A DNA stretch of 9,081 bases from Flavobacteriales bacterium (GTDB lineage Bacteria > Bacteroidota > Bacteroidia > Flavobacteriales > Weeksellaceae): positions 1 to 9,081 of the forward strand of contig CAAGLV010000199.1 of the NCBI GenBank assembly GCA_900770875.1, written 5' to 3'. The translations under genes and the position numbers were made by a program. Of this stretch, positions 6,421 to 9,081 are shown piece after piece (position 1 is the stretch's first letter; each line of letters opens with the position of its first letter). The notes under the pieces are model-generated. The model searched no databases and had not been told where the DNA came from. It saw only the letters and a list, made by a program, of their open reading frames with translations.

Positions 6421-7164
6421 TTAGTAGTTATCCGTAATTTCTTCTCCCTTTGCTATCGCTAAGGCCGACGATGTCCCAATTCGTTTAACTCCTAAATCAA
6501 TCATTTTTTTAGCTTCCTCTAAATTACGTACACCACCAGATGCTTTTACAGGTAACAATCCGCTATTAGCTAACATTAATTTAATAACATGCTCGTTAGC
6601 ACCGTTTGGTTCGCCATTTGGTGTTTTATAAAATCCTGTAGAAGATTTCACAAAAACTTTAGACGCAAATTCTTCGCCAATTTCATTTATTACAATATCT
6701 CGTATAAGCTTTGTAATAGCTACAATTTCTTCGTCTGTTAAAGCAGCAGTTTCTATAATCCATTTTACTACTTTATCTTCGCGTAAAGCAACAGCAGTAC
6801 ATGTTTCTACTTCTTCCTTAACCTTTTCTATTTCTCCTTTTTTAAAGGCTTCAAAATTAATTACAAAATCTAACTCATCTGCTCCATCTGCAATTGCTTT
6901 CTGAGCTTCGCGTAATTTTTCTTTTAAATCGTAAGTTCCTTCATGAAATCCGATAACTGTTCCTAAAACTACTTTCGAATTTCTTTCATCTAAATATTCG
7001 CGAATCGAACGTACGTAATCTGGGCGAATCATTACTGCGAAAATGTCATTTTCGATTGCTTCGTTCGCTAATTCTCTCACCTTTTCTAAAGTCTCAGAAT
7101 TCGAAATTCCGGCTTGTTCTGGTGTTTTAAGATACGTTGAATCTAAATATGTCTTGATACTCAT
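6421..7164 (-). CDS. deoC: Deoxyribose-phosphate aldolase
   Basis: Cleaves 2-deoxy-D-ribose 5-phosphate to glyceraldehyde 3-phosphate and acetaldehyde, the last step of deoxynucleoside catabolism; cytoplasmic class I aldolase. Seen in order: TYLDSTYLKTPEQAG (5-19), the N-terminal family signature in the form usual for flavobacteria; GADELDFVIN (94-103) with the catalytic D99; FVKSSTGF (171-178) with the Schiff-base lysine K173; PVKASGGVR (205-213) with the second active-site lysine K207; and RIGTSSA (228-234) for phosphate binding. At 247 aa it is full length. The ATG is 8 nt after the stop of the Lrp-type regulator and the gene is followed by a strong terminator, so it is the last gene of its transcript. 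No other nucleoside-catabolic genes are next to it. Confidence 0.96.
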   Translation of the reverse strand: MSIKTYLDSTYLKTPEQAGISNSETLEKVRELANEAIENDIFAVMIRPDYVRSIREYLDERNSKVVLGTVIGFHEGTYDLKEKLREAQKAIADGADELDFVINFEAFKKGEIEKVKEEVETCTAVALREDKVVKWIIETAALTDEEIVAITKLIRDIVINEIGEEFASKVFVKSSTGFYKTPNGEPNGANEHVIKLMLANSGLLPVKASGGVRNLEEAKKMIDLGVKRIGTSSALAIAKGEEITDNY

Positions 7165-7172
7165 CTTTATTA

Positions 7173-7646
7173 TTAAAGTTTGATTTGTCTGTTAATTGCT
7201 TGTTCTAACGAAATTATTGTTTCTGTACGTGTTACGCCATCTATTTGTTGAATCTTTTTATTTAAAACATTCATCAAATGCATATTATCTTTACATAAAA
7301 TCTTTAAAAAGATTCCGTAATTCCCTGTTGTAAAATGTGCTTCTACTACTTCTGGAATTTGTTCTAAAGCATATATTACATTTTTATAAGACGACGATTT
7401 ATCCATAAAAACTCCTACAAACGACATTGTTGTATAGCCTAAAATACCTGGATTAATTATCGTTTTAGTAGAATTGATTAAACCCGACGATTCTAACTTT
7501 TTTATGCGTTGATGAACAGCCGTATTAGATATTGCCAATTCTTTCGCTAACTGAGAAACCGGTATATTGGCATTCTCCATAAATGCATTCAGAATTAATT
7601 TATCCATTCCGTCAAGTTCTACTTGACCATTTTCATGAACTCTCAC
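7173..7646 (-). CDS. Lrp/AsnC-family transcriptional regulator
   Basis: Small feast/famine regulator of 157 aa, usually an octamer that senses an amino acid or related ligand. Seen: an N-terminal winged helix-turn-helix (about 14-60) with MDKLILNAFMENANIPVSQLA and SNTAVHQRIKKLESSGLI, then a RAM ligand-binding domain (about 68-150) with the characteristic TGNYGIFLKI (107-116). The start shown is GTG; the in-frame ATG at codon 14 (7607) would give a protein beginning MDKLILN, but 10-15 residues before this motif are normal in the family, so GTG is acceptable. It sits 26 bp after the nuclease-family gene and 8 bp before deoC, and may control deoC or its own operon. Ligand and targets cannot be read from sequence. 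Confidence 0.93.
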   Translation of the reverse strand: MRVHENGQVELDGMDKLILNAFMENANIPVSQLAKELAISNTAVHQRIKKLESSGLINSTKTIINPGILGYTTMSFVGVFMDKSSSYKNVIYALEQIPEVVEAHFTTGNYGIFLKILCKDNMHLMNVLNKKIQQIDGVTRTETIISLEQAINRQIKL

Positions 7647-7667
7647 GTGTTTAAGTTTTTAGTTATG

Positions 7668-7675
7668 CAAATTTA
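7668..7675 (-). promoter_or_regulatory. Possible -7 element for lrp-deoC
   Basis: On the minus strand TAAATTTG matches TAnnTTTG exactly and overlaps the stop codon of the upstream gene (7675-7673). A start near 7662 would leave a short leader of about 16 nt to the GTG. No TTG at the right -33 distance is seen, so this may be weak, activator-dependent or chance. Confidence 0.35.
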
Positions 7676-8626
7676 ATATTTAATTATCGTATAAACCGGA
7701 AAATGATCACTATATCCTCCTAAATATTTTGTACCAATAAATGTTCTAAACGGAAAAGATCCATATTTACTGCGAGTAACGGTTAAAAAAGGAGCGTCAA
7801 AAATTTCGGTTTTTTGATAGATTATTTTGCTATTTGAAGCAAAAAAACTAGCCGAAAATAAGATTTGATCAAATAACATCCATTGTTTTTTATGCACCAA
7901 CGATCCTCTTTTATAACTCATCAATTTAACCATCGGATTATAAAACTCGTCGGCTTTTAAAGTATCGGCTGATGCATTGGTATTTAAAATTTCGCGTAAA
8001 TTATCGGCTGTTGGCGAATCGTTAAAATCGCCCATAATGATAATTTTAGGCTCTTTTTCTTCGGCTTTTATTTCGTTAATCTTACTTTTTATTTTATTTA
8101 ACAGGATTGATCGTTTGAGTAAATTAACTTCTAAATCTAACTTTGATGGTAAATGCAAGATAAAGAAATACACCATTTCGTTAGCTAACTTTGCCTTTAA
8201 AAATAAGATATCGCGCGTGTACGATTTTTCGTTATTTTGATTTTTAAACACCACACGAATTGGTTCCGAATTTAATATTTGGATTAAATCTTTACGATAA
8301 ATACAACCAACGTTAATATTTCGTTCGTCTAAAGACGGAAATAAAATCGCCTGGTAATTTGCCTGAATTAAATTGTTGTGTTGAATTAAATCTTCTAAAA
8401 CAGATTGATTTTCTACCTCCGAAAAACCAACCAATAAAGGATAATCTTGCGTTTCGGTTTCGCCTATTTTTGCTATTGTATAAGCTATTTTAGCTACCTT
8501 TTCGTCGTAACGACCTTCTTGCCATTTTGTAAAATTACTTGGTAAAAAAGAGCTTTCGTTTACTCTGTCTTTGGCATAAAAGTTTTCTACATTATAAAAA
8601 GCAAAAGTTGCAAATTTTGATTCCAA
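7673..8626 (-). CDS. Endonuclease/exonuclease/phosphatase-family hydrolase
   Basis: Predicted Mg2+-dependent phosphodiesterase/nuclease fold protein of 317 aa; substrate unknown. Seen: FYNVENFY (10-17) with N12 and E14; GFSEVEN (67-73) with metal-binding E70; ILHLPSK (156-162) with H158; IIMGDFNDSP (196-205) with D200 and N202; FDQIL (252-256); and GGYSDHFPV (303-311) with the D307-H308 general-base pair. All catalytic motifs are present in order. There is no signal peptide or membrane segment, so it should be cytoplasmic, unlike many secreted members in this phylum. The start codon is TTG at 8626: an in-frame stop lies only five codons upstream (8641-8639) and no Met occurs before the first motif, so TTG is close to forced. 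Same strand as lrp and deoC (26 bp gap), possibly co-transcribed. Confidence 0.9.
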   Translation of the reverse strand: MESKFATFAFYNVENFYAKDRVNESSFLPSNFTKWQEGRYDEKVAKIAYTIAKIGETETQDYPLLVGFSEVENQSVLEDLIQHNNLIQANYQAILFPSLDERNINVGCIYRKDLIQILNSEPIRVVFKNQNNEKSYTRDILFLKAKLANEMVYFFILHLPSKLDLEVNLLKRSILLNKIKSKINEIKAEEKEPKIIIMGDFNDSPTADNLREILNTNASADTLKADEFYNPMVKLMSYKRGSLVHKKQWMLFDQILFSASFFASNSKIIYQKTEIFDAPFLTVTRSKYGSFPFRTFIGTKYLGGYSDHFPVYTIIKY

Positions 8627-8679
8627 ATTTGAAGTGATTTATGCGAAAATATAAAATATCAAGCTATTTCTTATCAGGG

Positions 8680-8713
8680 CAAATTCTATTTTTTAATTAA
8701 ATTTAAAATACAA
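8680..8713 (-). promoter_or_regulatory. Weak candidate promoter of the nuclease-family gene
   Basis: On the minus strand TAGAATTTG (8688-8680) is a -7-like element with three rather than two spacer bases between TA and TTTG, with TTG (8713-8711) 22 bp upstream. It is the best match before the TTG start at 8626 but departs from consensus. Confidence 0.22.
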
Positions 8714-8733
8714 CACCCCCGAAATGATCTATA

Positions 8734-8794
8734 TTGATAATTATTCTTTTGTTTAATTTATAAATTCGCTAAAATAAGTGCTTAAAATTATCAA
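8734..8794. repeat. 9-bp inverted repeat TTGATAATT / AATTATCAA
   Basis: Arms at 8734-8742 and 8786-8794 with a 43-nt spacer. It could be a paired operator or a weak long-loop structure. The AT-rich context makes chance plausible. Confidence 0.3.
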
Positions 8795-8849
8795 CTTGTA
8801 CAATTCTAAATAATAAGTAAAATTTATGCTAAAAATCAAGGAAAACAAG

Positions 8850-8863
8850 TTGTTACGAAACAA
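8850..8863. promoter_or_regulatory. CRP/FNR-geometry palindrome in the icd promoter
   Basis: TTGTTACGAAACAA is a 5-4-5 dyad (TTGTT-N4-AACAA) whose central CG is also symmetric. Its centre (8856.5) lies about 40 bp before the start predicted from the -7 box, the class II activator position. The promoter lacks a well-placed TTG at -33, which fits activator dependence. Confidence 0.4.
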
Positions 8864-8882
8864 TTAAAAACATTAAAAATTG

Positions 8883-8890
8883 TATATTTG
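8883..8890 (+). promoter_or_regulatory. -7 element of the icd promoter
   Basis: TATATTTG matches the Bacteroidetes -7 consensus TAnnTTTG exactly. The start would be near 8896-8898, with a leader of about 90 nt. The nearest upstream TTG (8850-8852) is 30 bp away, too far for a normal -33. Confidence 0.6.
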
Positions 8891-8895
8891 CGTCG

Positions 8896-8931
8896 CTTAT
8901 TCAAAATAAGTCTCAATTTTCTAAAAATTGA
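8896..8931 (+). other. Two tandem stem-loops in the icd leader
   Basis: Hairpin 1: CTTATT (8896-8901), loop CAA, AATAAG (8905-8910). Hairpin 2: TCAATTTT (8913-8920), loop CTA, AAAATTGA (8924-8931). Both are perfect with 3-nt loops, and the first begins at about the predicted 5' end of the mRNA, so they may protect it. They are AT-rich and weak and have no U-tract, so terminator function is unlikely. Confidence 0.4.
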
Positions 8932-8985
8932 AAAGTAGTATTTTAATTGATCTTCTATTTACAGAAGTCACAAAAATTTAAAATA

Positions 8986-9081
8986 ATGTCAAAGTCAAAA
9001 ATTATTTACACTCTTACAGATGAGGCGCCAATGTTGGCTACTTATTCTTTATTACCAATTGTTAAAGCTTTTACTTCTACA
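8986..9081 (+). CDS. icd: Monomeric NADP-dependent isocitrate dehydrogenase (partial, N-terminus)
   Basis: First 32 codons of the TCA-cycle enzyme that oxidatively decarboxylates isocitrate to 2-oxoglutarate with NADP+; cytoplasmic. The visible sequence MSKSKIIYTLTDEAPMLATY followed by SLLPIVKAFTST matches the highly conserved N-terminus of the monomeric (about 740 aa) IDH-II family, as in Azotobacter vinelandii, and not the dimeric 400-aa type. The ATG at 8986 follows an A-rich leader and fits the family start. The gene runs off the right edge, so catalytic residues cannot be checked. It is transcribed divergently from the nuclease-family gene under its own promoter. Confidence 0.93.
   Translation, partial: MSKSKIIYTLTDEAPMLATYSLLPIVKAFTST

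Larger units (their letters stand above)
8627..8985. other. Divergent intergenic region, nuclease-family gene / icd
   Basis: 359 bp of strongly AT-rich DNA without a convincing coding frame. Its right part (8850-8931) holds the icd promoter elements and leader hairpins listed separately. The middle has only a 9-bp inverted repeat (8734-8742, 8786-8794) and an 8-bp palindrome TTGTACAA (8796-8803). I see no tRNA, riboswitch or terminator in it. Confidence 0.7.

Noticed and set aside
7864..7873. Palindrome TTTGATCAAA
   Set aside because: It lies within the coding sequence of the nuclease-family gene (FDQIL region), has no spacer of CRP/FNR form and no promoter nearby.
7977..8240. 87-aa open frame on the + strand
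   Set aside because: Antisense shadow inside the nuclease-family gene, whose motifs cover this stretch; its hydrophobic look comes from antisense of Lys/Glu-rich codons.
8896..8931. Attenuator or terminator before icd
   Set aside because: The stems are short and AT-rich and no U-tract follows either of them.
1..9081. CRISPR array, insertion sequence, tRNA or rRNA
   Set aside because: No regularly spaced repeats, transposase-like frame, terminal inverted repeats with target duplication, or cloverleaf was found on either strand.

Overview
The window looks like chromosomal DNA of a Bacteroidetes species, most likely Flavobacteriales/Weeksellaceae. It is very AT-rich, leaders are A-rich with no Shine-Dalgarno, and several promoters carry the Bacteroidetes -7 element TAnnTTTG. 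The deoC protein is of the type usual in flavobacteria, and the right edge begins a monomeric NADP-isocitrate dehydrogenase. Genus is not determined. There are no RNA genes, insertion sequences or CRISPR arrays.

Layout. Positions 1-42 may hold the 3' end of an unidentified + strand gene, converging on a bidirectional terminator (45-73). Positions 82-5241 are a tight four-gene minus-strand operon, read from right to left: a small secreted pilin-like protein, a PapD-like periplasmic chaperone, a two-domain tip-adhesin-like protein and a large usher-like outer-membrane beta-barrel. Gaps are 10 nt or less, or the genes overlap. A clear Bacteroidetes promoter (5320-5348) precedes the pilin gene. 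An AraC-family regulator (5389-6261) lies just upstream on the same strand, and its own 5' region carries a perfect FNR-type palindrome (6307-6320).

A perfect hairpin terminator (6373-6405) separates this block from a second minus-strand group: an endonuclease/exonuclease/phosphatase-family protein, an Lrp/AsnC regulator and deoC. A 359-bp divergent intergenic region leads to icd on the + strand (from 8986, cut by the window edge). It holds a TATATTTG box, a CRP/FNR-geometry palindrome and two small hairpins.

Main result. The 82-5241 operon has the full part list of a chaperone-usher pilus: subunit, donor-strand chaperone, two-domain tip subunit and usher. The family most like it in layout is the archaic Csu-type system, but the usher is built differently and is not recognisable by simple motif reading. 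Two facts make the case. The chaperone keeps the PapD G1-strand signature with its Arg/Lys anchor pair, and the pilin aligns without gaps to the C-terminal domain of the adhesin. Surface pili in this phylum are usually of the unrelated lipoprotein type V class, so this deserves attention. The AraC regulator plus FNR-type site suggests, by inference only, that redox or oxygen signals may feed into its expression.
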